From: G965247775 sp965247775
GTDB lineage: Bacteria; Chloroflexota; Dehalococcoidia; Bin125
Assembly: GCA_965247775.1 (NCBI GenBank)
Contig: OZ252031.1
Coordinates: 62,001-126,000 of the forward strand
Direction: 5' to 3'
Length of the DNA stretch: 64,000 bases
Positions 53,998-63,470 of this stretch are shown one piece after another (the stretch's first letter is position 1; each line of letters opens with the position of its first letter). Below the pieces are notes generated by a model. That model worked only from the letters and a program-made list of their open reading frames with translations. It had not been told where the DNA came from and did no database searches. A program made the translations under genes and the position numbers.

Positions 53998-55881
53998 ATG
54001 ACCGCGTCCGCCCCCTCGCCCGGTATCTCGTCCGCGGGGCTGCCAACCCCGAGGGGGACGGACGCAGCGCCTCAGGGCGCCGCCGGCACGCTACGCGTCG
54101 TGGGTCGGCTCGTGCGCTTCGCCGGGCCCTATCGCCGCGGCCTGGGCGTCACCTTGCTGGCCATTGTCGCCACGGCAGGCTTCGCCATCGCCACACCGGA
54201 ACTCCTGGAGTGGGCGGTGAACACCGGGCTGGGGATCCGCGTGGTTGGAGGCGAGACCAGCGTCGACGTCGATAAGACCGTGCTCGTGGTGGCGGGCCTG
54301 GCCTTGCTGGGGGCGGCCCTGCTGCGCGGCCTGGCGCAGTTCCTGCAGGCGTACCTGGCGGAGTCCGTGGCCCAGGCCGTGGCCTACGACATCCGCAACC
54401 GGATCTACGAGCGTCTGCAACGCCTGTCGTTCGCCTACCACGATGACGCCGAGACGGGGCAGGTCATGGTGCGCGCCACGCAGGACGTGGAAGTCGTGCG
54501 GATGTTCCTCAATCTGGGCGGGGTGCGGCTCCTGTTCACGTCGGGGCTGATCGTCTCGATTCTCGTGCTCATGTTCGTCACCAACGGGAAGGTGGCGCTG
54601 GTCGTGCTGCCGTTCATGCTCGCCATCGCTGTGCGATCGTTCTTCATCGCCCGGCGCCTGCAACCGCTCTGGCGCGACGTGCAAGACGGCCAGGCGCAAC
54701 TGGGCACCGTCTTGCAGGAGGCGCTCACCGGCATTCGCGTGGTCAAGGCGTTCGCCCGTGAGCCCTTCGAGGGAGGCAAGTTCGGTGATCGGGCCCGCTG
54801 GCTCTACGAACGGTCCTTCAAGACCAGCATGGTCCAGGCCCAGCATCAGCCCGTGATGAGTGGCCTCTGGATGGGTGCCCTGATCGGCACGGTCTGGATC
54901 GGTGGGATCGAAGTCGCCAACGGCGCCATGACCGCGGGCGCGCTGACCAAGTTCCTCTTCTTCGTGGCGCTGCTACAGATGCCGGTCCGCAGCCTGGGCT
55001 GGATGGTGATGATGGTGCCGCGCGCCGCCACTGCCGGCTCCCGCATTTTCGAGATCCTGGACCGCGAGTCGGAAGTGCAGGAGCGGCCTCTCGCCCGCGC
55101 CCCCGTCGCGCCGCGGGGCCTCGTTCGCTTCGAGAACGTGTCCTTCTCCTACGACCGAGATCGTCCCGTGCTGGACGGAGTGGACTTCGAGGCCCGCCCG
55201 GGGGAGGTCATCGCGCTGCTCGGCCCGACCGGCTCGGGCAAGACCAGCGTCGTCAACCTGATCCCGCGCTTTTACGACGTCAGCGAGGGCCACGTCCGCT
55301 TCGACGGGGTCGACGTGCGGGACCTCACCCTGGCCGGCTTGCGCGCCGAAGTCGCCATCGTGCAGCAGGACGTGTTCCTCTTCGCCGCCAGCCTGCGCGA
55401 CAACATCGCCTACGGGCGCCCCGACGCGAACGACGCGGAGGTGGAGGCGGCCGCCCGCCTGGCCCGCATCCACGGCTACATCGACTCGCTGCCGGCCGGC
55501 TACCGCACCTGGGTGGGGGAGCGCGGCGCGACCCTCTCGGGCGGGCAGAAGCAACGCATCGCCATCGCGCGGGCCTTGCTGATGGACCCCCGTGTGCTCG
55601 TCTTCGACGACTCGACCTCCAGCGTCGACACGGGGACCGAGCAGGAGATCCAGCAGGCGATGGCCGCCCTCATGCAGGGCCGCACCACGTTCGTCATCGC
55701 GCACCGGTTGCGCAGCGTGCGCGACGCGGACCAGATCCTGGTGCTCGACCAGGGCCGCATCGTGCAGCGTGGGCGCCACGCGGAGCTGCTCGCCCAGGGC
55801 GGCCTGTACCGGAAAATCTATGACCTCGAACTGCGTGACCAGGCGGAGGCCTACGCGCAGATCGCCGGGGGAGGCGCCTGA
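53998..55881 (+). CDS. ABC exporter subunit, degenerate Walker B (half-transporter 1)
   Basis: 627 residues. TM domain of six helices at ~50-330, then the nucleotide-binding domain: Walker A GPTGSGKT near 408, Q-loop IVQQDVFLF, signature LSGGQ near 513, Walker B VLVFDDSTSSVD. The catalytic Glu after Walker B is Asp. Type IV (ABCB/MsbA-like) exporter. Coupled to the next gene by TGATG; together they make an asymmetric heterodimer. Substrate unknown. ATG 53998 chosen; GTG 53989 possible. Confidence 0.92.
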   Translation: MTASAPSPGISSAGLPTPRGTDAAPQGAAGTLRVVGRLVRFAGPYRRGLGVTLLAIVATAGFAIATPELLEWAVNTGLGIRVVGGETSVDVDKTVLVVAGLALLGAALLRGLAQFLQAYLAESVAQAVAYDIRNRIYERLQRLSFAYHDDAETGQVMVRATQDVEVVRMFLNLGGVRLLFTSGLIVSILVLMFVTNGKVALVVLPFMLAIAVRSFFIARRLQPLWRDVQDGQAQLGTVLQEALTGIRVVKAFAREPFEGGKFGDRARWLYERSFKTSMVQAQHQPVMSGLWMGALIGTVWIGGIEVANGAMTAGALTKFLFFVALLQMPVRSLGWMVMMVPRAATAGSRIFEILDRESEVQERPLARAPVAPRGLVRFENVSFSYDRDRPVLDGVDFEARPGEVIALLGPTGSGKTSVVNLIPRFYDVSEGHVRFDGVDVRDLTLAGLRAEVAIVQQDVFLFAASLRDNIAYGRPDANDAEVEAAARLARIHGYIDSLPAGYRTWVGERGATLSGGQKQRIAIARALLMDPRVLVFDDSTSSVDTGTEQEIQQAMAALMQGRTTFVIAHRLRSVRDADQILVLDQGRIVQRGRHAELLAQGGLYRKIYDLELRDQAEAYAQIAGGGA

Positions 55882-57869
55882 TGGGCTTCCACGGCCACAT
55901 GGCCGGCGGCTGGTCGAGCAACATCGGCGGGCAGGGCCACGGCCCGCGCGGCGCCTGGGGCTCGTCGAGCAGCGGCAGCGACGGTTGGGAGCAGGAGTAC
56001 GGCTCCCTCTACAACCCCGCCCTGATCCGGCGCATGGTCTGGTATCTCCGGCCCCACCGCCGTATGGCGGGAGTGGCCTTCGTCTCCATGATCGCGTTCG
56101 CCGCCTTCTCCTACATCCAGCCCTTCCTGATCACGCTGGCCATCCGCGACTTCATCACGAGCGGCGATCTGGGTGGCCTCAAGTGGCTCATGGCGGCCTT
56201 CATCGGCGTGGCCATCGGCGCCTCGGTCATGGAGTACGTCCGGCAGTGGGCGATGGCCCGGGTCGGGCACGGGATCCTGCTCGCCATGCGGCGGCAACTC
56301 TTCGACCACCTCATGTCGCTCTCGCAGCGCTTCTACGACGACGCGGAAGTGGGCCGCGTCATGTCCCGCGTCACCTCCGACGTGCAGGTATTGCAGGAAC
56401 TGCTGACCACCGGTGTGCTGACCGTCGTCGCTGACATCATCGGCTTGGGCATCGTCATCGTGATCGTGCTGTTCTTGGACTGGCAGCTGGCACTCGTCAC
56501 GTTCGCGGTGCTGCCCCTCCTCCTCTTCGTCATGGTCTTCTGGAGCCGTATGGCCCGCCGCGCCTTCCTGGAGGTGCGTGCCGCGATCGCGGCCGTGAAC
56601 GGCACGCTCAATGAGGATCTCAACGGCGTCCGCGTCGTACAGGGCATGAGCCGCGAGGGGGAGAACGCACGCCGCTTCGACCGCGTCAACGCCCGCAACC
56701 TCCGCGCCACCCGCCGCGCCGGCATGCTCTCGGCCTCCGTGATCCCCTTCGTTGAAGTCCTCATCGCCGTGGCCACCGCGCTCGTCATTGTCGTCGCCGG
56801 CATCCGTCTGGCCGACGGCAACTTGGACCCGGCCACGGGCTTCGCCGCCGTCCTGGGCTTCGCCCTGTACATCCAGCGCTTCTTCGACCCCGTCCGCGAC
56901 TTGGTCTTGCAGTACACGATGTTCCAGCGCGCCGTCGCCGGCGCCGAGCGCATCTTCGAGGTGCTGGACACCGAGCCGGAGATCACCGACAAGCCCGAGG
57001 CCCTGGACTTGGATGACATTCAGGGGGAGGTCGTTTTCGACAACGTGAGCCTGGAGTACGTCCCCGGCGTCCGCGTGCTGCACAACATCGACCTGCACGT
57101 GCGGCCCGGCGAGACCGTCGCGCTCGTGGGCGAGACCGGCGCGGGCAAGACGTCGATCACGGCGCTGATCGCACGCGGCTACGACGTGACGGAGGGCGCC
57201 GTCCGCATCGACGGGCACGACGTACGCGATGTCCGCCGTCGCGCGCTGACGCGCCGCATGGGCGTTGTCCTCCAGGACCCGTTCCTCTTCGCCGGCAGCG
57301 TGGCCGACAACATTCGCTACGGGAACCTGGACGCGACCCCGGCCGATATCGAGCGGGCGGCGCGCATCGTCGGCGCGCACGATTGGGTTGCCCGCTTGCC
57401 GCAGGGCTACGACACACCCCTCTCGGAGCGTGGGCAGAACTTCTCGCTGGGCGAGCGGCAGCTGATCGCTTTCGCCCGCGCGATCGTCGCCGACCCGCGC
57501 ATCCTCATCCTGGACGAGGCCACCGCCAGCGTGGACTCGCGGACGGAGGCGCTCATCCAGGAGGCGATCCGGCGCGTCATGCGCGGCCGCACCAGCATCG
57601 TCATTGCGCACCGGCTGAGCACAATCCGCTCCGTGGACCGCATTCTCGTGCTGCGCGAGGGCCGTATCGTGGAGTCGGGCAGCCACGAGGAATTGCTTCA
57701 CCAGGGGGACAGGTATGCGGAGTTGTACCGCCTGACCTATGCCGAGCAGGAAGAGGAGCGCTTCGACGAAGCGAGTGCGCTCGCCGTCCTGGACCGTCTC
57801 TGGCAGCGCTCCCGTGCGGAGAAGGCCGCGCGCCGTGGGCCCGCTGCCGCCCCGGCTTCCGGCGACTAG
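55881..57869 (+). CDS. ABC exporter subunit, variant signature motif (half-transporter 2)
   Basis: 662 residues. A Gly/Ser-rich N-terminal leader of ~40 residues precedes six TM helices (~50-340). Walker A GETGAGKT near 416, signature FSLGERQ (LSGGQ changed) near 521, Walker B ILILDEATASVD with canonical Glu, H-loop IVIAHRLSTI. With subunit 1 this gives one functional site (Walker A/B here with LSGGQ there) and one degenerate site. Such pairs are drug or lipid exporters, e.g. the BmrCD/TM287-288 type. Confidence 0.93.
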   Translation: MGFHGHMAGGWSSNIGGQGHGPRGAWGSSSSGSDGWEQEYGSLYNPALIRRMVWYLRPHRRMAGVAFVSMIAFAAFSYIQPFLITLAIRDFITSGDLGGLKWLMAAFIGVAIGASVMEYVRQWAMARVGHGILLAMRRQLFDHLMSLSQRFYDDAEVGRVMSRVTSDVQVLQELLTTGVLTVVADIIGLGIVIVIVLFLDWQLALVTFAVLPLLLFVMVFWSRMARRAFLEVRAAIAAVNGTLNEDLNGVRVVQGMSREGENARRFDRVNARNLRATRRAGMLSASVIPFVEVLIAVATALVIVVAGIRLADGNLDPATGFAAVLGFALYIQRFFDPVRDLVLQYTMFQRAVAGAERIFEVLDTEPEITDKPEALDLDDIQGEVVFDNVSLEYVPGVRVLHNIDLHVRPGETVALVGETGAGKTSITALIARGYDVTEGAVRIDGHDVRDVRRRALTRRMGVVLQDPFLFAGSVADNIRYGNLDATPADIERAARIVGAHDWVARLPQGYDTPLSERGQNFSLGERQLIAFARAIVADPRILILDEATASVDSRTEALIQEAIRRVMRGRTSIVIAHRLSTIRSVDRILVLREGRIVESGSHEELLHQGDRYAELYRLTYAEQEEERFDEASALAVLDRLWQRSRAEKAARRGPAAAPASGD

Positions 57870-57872
57870 CGC

Positions 57873-58943
57873 CTAGTCACCGGCGCGCCCGTCGAAGAGG
57901 GGCGCTTGCGCCTCCGGGCGGCGCGGCGCTTCGATGTCGAGGTGCGCCCACGCCGCCGCCGTGGCCAGGCGCCCGCGTGGCGTCCGCTGCAGGAAGCCCA
58001 GTTGCAGCAGGTAGGGCTCGTAGACGTCCATCACCGTGTCCGGCTCTTCCGCGATCGACGCCGCCAGCGTTTCCAGCCCCACGGGTCCCCCGTCGAAGCG
58101 CTCCAGCAGCGTCCGCAGCAGGGCCCGGTCGCGATCGTCCAGGCCCAGCGCGTCCACCCCCAGTTGGGCAAGCGCCGCGTCCGCCACGCCCTGATCGATG
58201 CTGCCGTCTGCCCGGACCTCCGCGAAGTCGCGCACCCGGCGCAGCAGCCGGTTGGCGATGCGCGGAGTCCCTCGCGCCCGGCGCGCCAGCGTCTCCGCCC
58301 CGTCGGCGCTGATCGGCACCGCCAGCTTGGCCGCGTTGGTCCGCACCAGTCCGACCAGATCCTGGGCTCGGTAGAAGTCCAGCCGCTCCACCAGGCCAAA
58401 GCGATCACGCAGCGGCGACGAGATCATCGCGTAGCGGGTCGTCGCGCCGACCAGGGTGAACGGCTTGACCTGCAGCCGCACGCTGCGCGCGCCGGGCCCC
58501 TTGCCGATCAGGAGGTCGAGGGCGAAGTCCTCCATCGCCGGGTAGAGCACCTCCTCCACCGCGTTCGGCAGGCGGTGCATCTCATCGATGAAGAAGACAT
58601 CGCCCTCTTGCAGCGTCGTCAGGATCCCGGCCAGGTCGCCCGGCCGCGCGATCGCCGGCCCCGAGGACGAGCGCAGGTTCACCCCCATCTCCGCCGCGAC
58701 GATCCGCGCCAGCGTCGTCTTGCCGAGGCCCGGGGGGCCGTAGAGCAGCAGGTGATCGGGTGGCTCGCCGCGACGCCCCGCGGCCGTGAGCGCGATCGTG
58801 AGCACCTCTTTCAGCGCCGACTGTCCCACGAAGTCGTCCAGGCTGCGCGGTCGCAGCGACCGCTCGAGCGCCTCGTCGGCGGCGTCCAACTCCGGCGCCA
58901 CGACCCGCGCTGATTCGCCCGAATCGGAAGATGCGGCCCTCAT
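57873..58943 (-). CDS. ruvB: Holliday junction branch-migration ATPase RuvB
   Basis: Hexameric motor moving Holliday junctions with RuvA. 356 residues with LRPRSLDDFVGQSALKEVL, Walker A LLYGPPGLGKTTLARIVA, Walker B FFIDEMHRL, sensor 1 LVGATTRYAMISSPLRDRFG, and the C-terminal winged helix YLLQLGFLQRTPRGRLATAAA. I start at ATG 58943 because a -10-like TATAGT (complement of 58975-58980) overlaps the upstream GTG (58976), which would leave that codon untranscribed. Followed on the other strand by the exporter. Confidence 0.95.
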   Translation of the reverse strand: MRAASSDSGESARVVAPELDAADEALERSLRPRSLDDFVGQSALKEVLTIALTAAGRRGEPPDHLLLYGPPGLGKTTLARIVAAEMGVNLRSSSGPAIARPGDLAGILTTLQEGDVFFIDEMHRLPNAVEEVLYPAMEDFALDLLIGKGPGARSVRLQVKPFTLVGATTRYAMISSPLRDRFGLVERLDFYRAQDLVGLVRTNAAKLAVPISADGAETLARRARGTPRIANRLLRRVRDFAEVRADGSIDQGVADAALAQLGVDALGLDDRDRALLRTLLERFDGGPVGLETLAASIAEEPDTVMDVYEPYLLQLGFLQRTPRGRLATAAAWAHLDIEAPRRPEAQAPLFDGRAGD

Positions 58944-58994
58944 GCCCCGTCCCGGTCTGCCCCCGACCGGGCTCACTATACACGCACAGGTGTT

Positions 58995-59603
58995 CTACGC
59001 TCCGCCCGTCGCCCGCTCGCGCATCCGCGCCAGATACCAGTTGCGCGCCTCCAGCGTGGCGGAGTGCATCACCTCTCCCCGGCTGAGGTGCCCTCCGAGG
59101 CGACGCTCCAGCAGGGCAAGCATTGCCGCTTCCGGGTCGTGCCCGGCGAGCGAGCGGATGGGTGTCAGTCCGGGGTCCGCCGCCACCTTCTGCGGTTCCA
59201 CCTTGTCCGCCAGGAACAGCGTCAGCCCCACCGCGCCCAGCCCCGGTCGGCCCGTCGTGTGCCAGCGGATCGCCTCCAGCACATCGGCGTCCGTCACCCC
59301 CCATTCGCGCTCCGCCCGGTCGGCCGCGATCGGTCCGTGCAGCAGGATGGGCGCGGCCCGCTCCGCCGCGTCCGTTTCCATCCCCAGCGACGCCGCTTGC
59401 GCCAGCAAGGCGGCGCCATCCAGGTGGCGATAGAGGTCGTGGCCCAGCGCCGCGGCCTGCACGCGCCCCGGATCCACCTCCAAGATCTGCGCCAGCCGCC
59501 GCCCCTCCACGACGACGCGGCCGATGTGCGCCTGCAGCCACGGCGGCAGATCCACCGTCCGTGCCTGGAAGGTCGCGATCACCGGGGACTCGGCGCCCGC
59601 CAC
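58995..59603 (-). CDS. HD-domain hydrolase, YqeK-like (Ap4A hydrolase type)
   Basis: 202 residues. HD motif in LGHDLYR near residue 54, HGPIAADRA with another ligand His, and IRWHTTGRPGLGAVGLTLFLADKVEP near 115-140, the YqeK pattern. Relatives symmetrically cleave diadenosine tetraphosphate. 6 nt after the HIT gene. Confidence 0.85.
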   Translation of the reverse strand: MAGAESPVIATFQARTVDLPPWLQAHIGRVVVEGRRLAQILEVDPGRVQAAALGHDLYRHLDGAALLAQAASLGMETDAAERAAPILLHGPIAADRAEREWGVTDADVLEAIRWHTTGRPGLGAVGLTLFLADKVEPQKVAADPGLTPIRSLAGHDPEAAMLALLERRLGGHLSRGEVMHSATLEARNWYLARMRERATGGA

Positions 59604-59609
59604 GGCGGA

Positions 59610-59978
59610 CTAGCCCTCCGGTCCCAGTTGCCGGCCGCCGACCAGGTGCAGGTGGAGGTGCGGGATCGTCATGCCCGCCGCCTCCCCGACGTTGAACGCC
59701 AGCCGGTAGCCGTCCGCGACGACGCCTTCCAGCCGGCCCACCTCCGCCGCCGTGGCGAACAGCGCACCCAGCAGCGGCCCCTCCGCCGCCGTCAGCAAGC
59801 GTGCATCCGCGATGTGCCGCCGCGGGATGAGCAGGACATGCACGGGCGCCCGCGGGTTGATGTCGCGGATGGCGAAGATGTCATCGTTGGCCAGCAGCGG
59901 ATCGATGGGGATCTCCCCCCGCGCCATGCGGCAGAAGAGGCAATCCGGCACCGTCTCCTTCGAGGCCCCCTCGCTCAT
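59610..59978 (-). CDS. HIT-family protein
   Basis: 122 residues with CLFCRMARGEIP at the N-terminus, PRAPVHVLLIPRRHIADA, FNVGEAAGMTIPHLHLHLVGG and the HxHxHx nucleotidyl-hydrolase triad. Hint/PKCI-like; hydrolyses AMP conjugates. Start ATG 59978 overlaps the upstream stop. Confidence 0.93.
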   Translation of the reverse strand: MSEGASKETVPDCLFCRMARGEIPIDPLLANDDIFAIRDINPRAPVHVLLIPRRHIADARLLTAAEGPLLGALFATAAEVGRLEGVVADGYRLAFNVGEAAGMTIPHLHLHLVGGRQLGPEG

Positions 59979-60589
59979 CGACGCGCTCCCTTGCGCTTGC
60001 CTGGCTTCTCGTTGCGGCGCACCGGCACGTCCAGGAAGGATGCCACCGGGGAGGCCATCGCCATCGCTTCCCCGTCCGTGTGGTATTCGCCCAGGGAGAG
60101 CGGCTTCTGCGTCTCGAACGCGATCGCCACCATATGGGTGCGTGTCAGGCGCAGCGGCAGACCTCGGCTGCTCCAGACGTAGACGCGGTCCACGTCGTCT
60201 AGGTCGAAGGCCGCGGCTCGCTTCCAGCGCCACAGCAGCGACTGCTCGACCTGGCCCGTGTCCGCCGCCAGGTCCAGCAGCAGCACCTGGCGGTCCCCCC
60301 CGGCCGCCCCCAGCACGGCCCAGGCGACCGCACTCCCGAAGTAACCGGCCACGAACGCGATCGCGACCACCGTGAGCACCGAATCGCCATCGCTGCCGGC
60401 CGAAGCCGCAACGCCTGCCGCCGCCCCGGCCGCTACACCGGCCAGCGTGAGGGCGGGAACCCAGGCCGGCACCGGCGCCCAGAGGGTGATGACGCGCAGC
60501 CCGTCGGCGCCGGCTTCCTCCACCCGCCCGAAGCCGCTCTGGCGTCGCTTGCGGGCGCTCTGGTCCTTGCGTTGACGTCCCTGCGTCAT
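59975..60589 (-). CDS. hypothetical membrane protein
   Basis: 204 residues. A basic N-terminus (RQRKDQSARKRRQ) is followed by two hydrophobic segments (VPALTLAGVAAGAAAGVAAS, VLTVVAIAFVAGYFGSAVAWAVLG) and a soluble C-terminal half with beta-like text (RVYVWSSRGLPLRLTRTHMVAIAFE). Not recognised. TAGCCT (complement of 60596-60601) ends 6 nt before the ATG. First gene of a HIT-yqeK run. Confidence 0.75.
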   Translation of the reverse strand: MTQGRQRKDQSARKRRQSGFGRVEEAGADGLRVITLWAPVPAWVPALTLAGVAAGAAAGVAASAGSDGDSVLTVVAIAFVAGYFGSAVAWAVLGAAGGDRQVLLLDLAADTGQVEQSLLWRWKRAAAFDLDDVDRVYVWSSRGLPLRLTRTHMVAIAFETQKPLSLGEYHTDGEAMAMASPVASFLDVPVRRNEKPGKRKGARR

Positions 60590-60706
60590 GCGGGGAGGCT
60601 ATCGACGGGGTCCGCCGGGCGTCCAGCGTTTGCCACGCCGGGCCAATCGGACCGGAACCCCTGCCGGCCCCGCGCCGTCCTGCCCACAGTGGTCGGAGGA
60701 TGATGG

Positions 60707-62053
60707 ATGACGAGCCCCCGCGCCCGCTTTGCGATGCCCTTGCTGTCGCTGGCCCTCGGCCTTTCGGCGCTGATCGCGTTCGCGGGCGTCGCCCAGCCCG
60801 TCGCGTATGGGCAGAGTGAGACCGTCACCCCCGCCGCCCTCGTGCTCGCCGCGCAGGCGGACCTGGCGGAGCGGCGCGGCGCGCCGCCCACTGCGATCGC
60901 GCTGCTCCGCGTGGAGGCCGTCACCTGGAACGACGGCTGTCTGGGCGCGGCAGCGCCCGCGGAGGTGTGCACGCAGGCCCTCGTTGACGGGTTCGTCCTC
61001 TGGCTCTCCGACGGTGACGCGGCCCATCGCTACCACACGGGCGTCATCGGGAACGTCGTGCGCCTGGCGGCGTCGGGCATCCCCAGCGACATCGTGCAGG
61101 AAGCGCCGCTACCCGCGGGCGCGACGCCCCGCGCGGGCACCGCCGCCACAGTGGAGGGCTTCCTCAGCGTGCTCTCCGGCGCGGGCTTCGACGAGATCCT
61201 GGTGCAGGAGATCGGCGTGCTGCGCGACTGGATCCCGGGCGTGGTTTCGCCGCACTACATCGTGGGCGGCGCCACCCTCGAGATCTTCCAGACCGCCTCC
61301 AACGCCGAGGCCAGCGCCGCCCTCGCGAACCTCGACGCGTTCGGCGGGCGCGCCTCGCTCGGCGAGGATGGGGCCCTCTGGCGCTTCGACGCCCTTCTCA
61401 TCGTCCTGCTGAGCGCGTCCGCGCAGCCGGAGATGCAGGCCACGATCACGGGCCTGATCGGCGGACCCTTGCTGACGACGGTGCCCGCCCCGGCGCAGGA
61501 CCAGCCCGACCCAGCCGCACTTGAGACGTCCGTCAGCGCCGTCATCGACGCCCTGCAGCGCGCCGGCATCAGCGCGGTGCGCTTGGAGACCGTGGTCAAC
61601 CGCCCCTTCCTGCCGGGCAACGCGCTGTCCGCGGTTCTCAGCGCCGGCGGGCGCAGCATCGAACTGTTCGCCCTCGCCGATCCCGCCGCCGTTGACACTG
61701 CACTCCGCGACCTCACCGCGGACGCCGGCCTCTCCGCCGGCCTGGTCGTCTGGAGGCGCGGCTCCACGCTGGCCGTGCTCCCCGGCGACGCCCCCGCGCT
61801 CAGCGTCGCGATCAGCGCCGTCCTCGAAGCGCCCGCCTTCGTCGGCGAGGCCGTTGCCGTCCCCACGCCGCCGCCGCCGCTCCCCGACGAGGTACCGATC
61901 GCCCTACCGGCGTCGGGCAACGGCGGGCTTGAGGAGGCAGAAGACGGCACGCCGGCCTGGGTCTGGGGGGTCATCGCCGCCGTTGCCGCCGTCGCCGTGA
62001 GCACCGGCGCCGCCTACCGTTTCTGGCTGCGCGGCCGCACCGCTGCGGACTAG
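60707..62053 (+). CDS. exported protein with LPASG-like C-terminal anchor
   Basis: 448 residues. Signal peptide LSLALGLSALIAFAGVAQPVAYG. The first region has the motif VTWNDGCLGAAAPAEVCTQAL and then AHRYHTG, seen in exported actinobacterial and Chloroflexota domains. The middle is two similar ~120-residue stretches (SVLSGAGFDEILVQ, DALQRAGISAVRLE). The C-terminus has LPASG, a linker, the TM helix WGVIAAVAAVAVSTGAAY and a basic tail, the layout of a sortase substrate. GGAGG precedes the ATG. Confidence 0.75.
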   Translation: MTSPRARFAMPLLSLALGLSALIAFAGVAQPVAYGQSETVTPAALVLAAQADLAERRGAPPTAIALLRVEAVTWNDGCLGAAAPAEVCTQALVDGFVLWLSDGDAAHRYHTGVIGNVVRLAASGIPSDIVQEAPLPAGATPRAGTAATVEGFLSVLSGAGFDEILVQEIGVLRDWIPGVVSPHYIVGGATLEIFQTASNAEASAALANLDAFGGRASLGEDGALWRFDALLIVLLSASAQPEMQATITGLIGGPLLTTVPAPAQDQPDPAALETSVSAVIDALQRAGISAVRLETVVNRPFLPGNALSAVLSAGGRSIELFALADPAAVDTALRDLTADAGLSAGLVVWRRGSTLAVLPGDAPALSVAISAVLEAPAFVGEAVAVPTPPPPLPDEVPIALPASGNGGLEEAEDGTPAWVWGVIAAVAAVAVSTGAAYRFWLRGRTAAD

Positions 62054-62298
62054 AGCCCCCCTTTTTTCGAGCGCCCGTCACGTTTTCGACGCTCAAGTGT
62101 CTAATGACGGAAGACGCGGCAGCATCACCGCGTTGGGTCCCTAGACACCAGTGAGTGGGCGGGCGCGCACCCCGCCCGCTTCTCGTTAACGGCCCCGCCG
62201 AGGAGTCACTCGACGCGCAGTCCCCCCCGAGGAAGCCCGGGTTCGCCCGGGCTTCCTCGGGGGGGACTGGCCACCCCGCCACCAACGAACTGCGTCGA
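62054..62298. other. convergent intergenic region with inverted repeats
   Basis: Begins with CCCCCCTTTTTT just after the upstream stop, then GTGTCTA (62097-62103) paired with TAGACAC (62142-62148), then a long hairpin described separately. No frame with coding character. Probably 3' ends of both neighbours. Confidence 0.6.
62218..62269. terminator. 24-bp perfect hairpin with TTCG loop
   Basis: Arms 62218-62241 and 62246-62269 pair without mismatch: CAGTCCCCCCCGAGG and CCTCGGGGGGGACTG at the base, and AAGCCCGGG/CCCGGGCTT at the top, closed by TTCG. Lies between convergent genes. No T-tract on the right; works as a bidirectional block or is a dispersed repeat unit. Confidence 0.7.
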
Positions 62299-63429
62299 TC
62301 AGATTCCCAGCAGATCCGCCACCTTGTCGCGATGGTGCTCCCCATCGCCCCACATCAACTCGGCCATCTTCTGTCGCCGGAAGTAGAGCTGGATCACGTA
62401 CTCCTTGGTGAAGCCAATGCCGCCGTGGATCTGCTGCCCATGCGCGACCACGCGGCGGCTGGCGTCCGAGCACCAGGCTTTGGCCATACTCACGTGGAGA
62501 TCCTGGTCCGGCTCGTTCTCGTTCACGGCCCAGGCCGCGCGGTACATGATGAAGCGTGAGCCGTCCACGTCCGTCACCATGTCGGCGGCTTTGTGCTGGA
62601 TGGCCTGGAAGGAGCCGATGGGCCTCCCGAACTGGATCCGCTCCTTGGCGTACTCCACGCTGATCTCGAAGTCGCGCTGCGCCAGCCCCACCAAGTAGGC
62701 GCAGTAGGCCACCGTCGCCCGGCGCTGGACCTCACGCATGATCGCCCAGCCGCCATCGACCTCGCCCAGCACCGCCTCCGGGAGCACGGCCACGTTGTCG
62801 AAGGTCACCTCGCACTGTTTGTCGTCGGCGATCGTCTTCAGCACCGTCCTGCCGATGCCGGGCGTCCGGGCGTCCACCAAGAAAAGCGTGATCCCGTCCT
62901 CGCCACTGCCGGACGTCCGCGCCACCACGACCAGTTGGTCCGCGACGTGCGCATCCGGGACGAAGAGCTTCGTGCCGTGCAGCACATAGCCCCCGTCCTT
63001 GGCGGTGGCCGTCAACTCGACCCCCTCGGCGTCGAAGCGGGCGGAGGGCTCGGTGAAGGCCAGCGTCAGGATCAGGTCGCCGCTGGCCACCTTGGGCAGG
63101 ATGGCCTGCTTGTGAGCGTCGCTCCCGGCCAGCATGATCGGGACCGCCCCCAGCACCACGGTGCTGATGAAGGGCCCCGGCACCAGCGCTCGTCCGAACT
63201 CCTCCAGCAACACGGCCAGGTCCAGGAAGCTCATCCCGTTGCCGCCGTACGCCTCGGGGATCATGAGACCCTGCCAGCCCTGCGCGGCCATGCCCTGCCA
63301 GAGCGCGTCCGTGTAGCCGCGCTCGTCCTCCTCCATCTCGCGCACCAGCGTCTCCGGCGACTCTTTCTCGAGGAAGTCGCGCGCGAACGTCTTGAGCATT
63401 TCCTGCTCTTCGGAAAGACCGAGATCCAT
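62299..63429 (-). CDS. acyl-CoA dehydrogenase family protein
   Basis: FAD-dependent dehydrogenation of an acyl-CoA. 376 residues, full length. LSEEQEMLKTFARDFLEKESP at the start, MIPEAYGGNGMSFLDLAVLLEEFGRAL, VASGDLILTLAFTEPSARFD, KLFVPDAHVADQLVVVART, VEYAKERIQFGRPIGSFQAIQHKAADM and HGQQIHGGIGFTKEYVIQLYFRR. Substrate chain not predictable. GAGGAGA before the ATG; promoter below. Confidence 0.95.
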   Translation of the reverse strand: MDLGLSEEQEMLKTFARDFLEKESPETLVREMEEDERGYTDALWQGMAAQGWQGLMIPEAYGGNGMSFLDLAVLLEEFGRALVPGPFISTVVLGAVPIMLAGSDAHKQAILPKVASGDLILTLAFTEPSARFDAEGVELTATAKDGGYVLHGTKLFVPDAHVADQLVVVARTSGSGEDGITLFLVDARTPGIGRTVLKTIADDKQCEVTFDNVAVLPEAVLGEVDGGWAIMREVQRRATVAYCAYLVGLAQRDFEISVEYAKERIQFGRPIGSFQAIQHKAADMVTDVDGSRFIMYRAAWAVNENEPDQDLHVSMAKAWCSDASRRVVAHGQQIHGGIGFTKEYVIQLYFRRQKMAELMWGDGEHHRDKVADLLGI

Positions 63430-63470
63430 GCGCTTCTCCTCGACGCCGTCCCGAGGCCGCGGCGCGGGGA

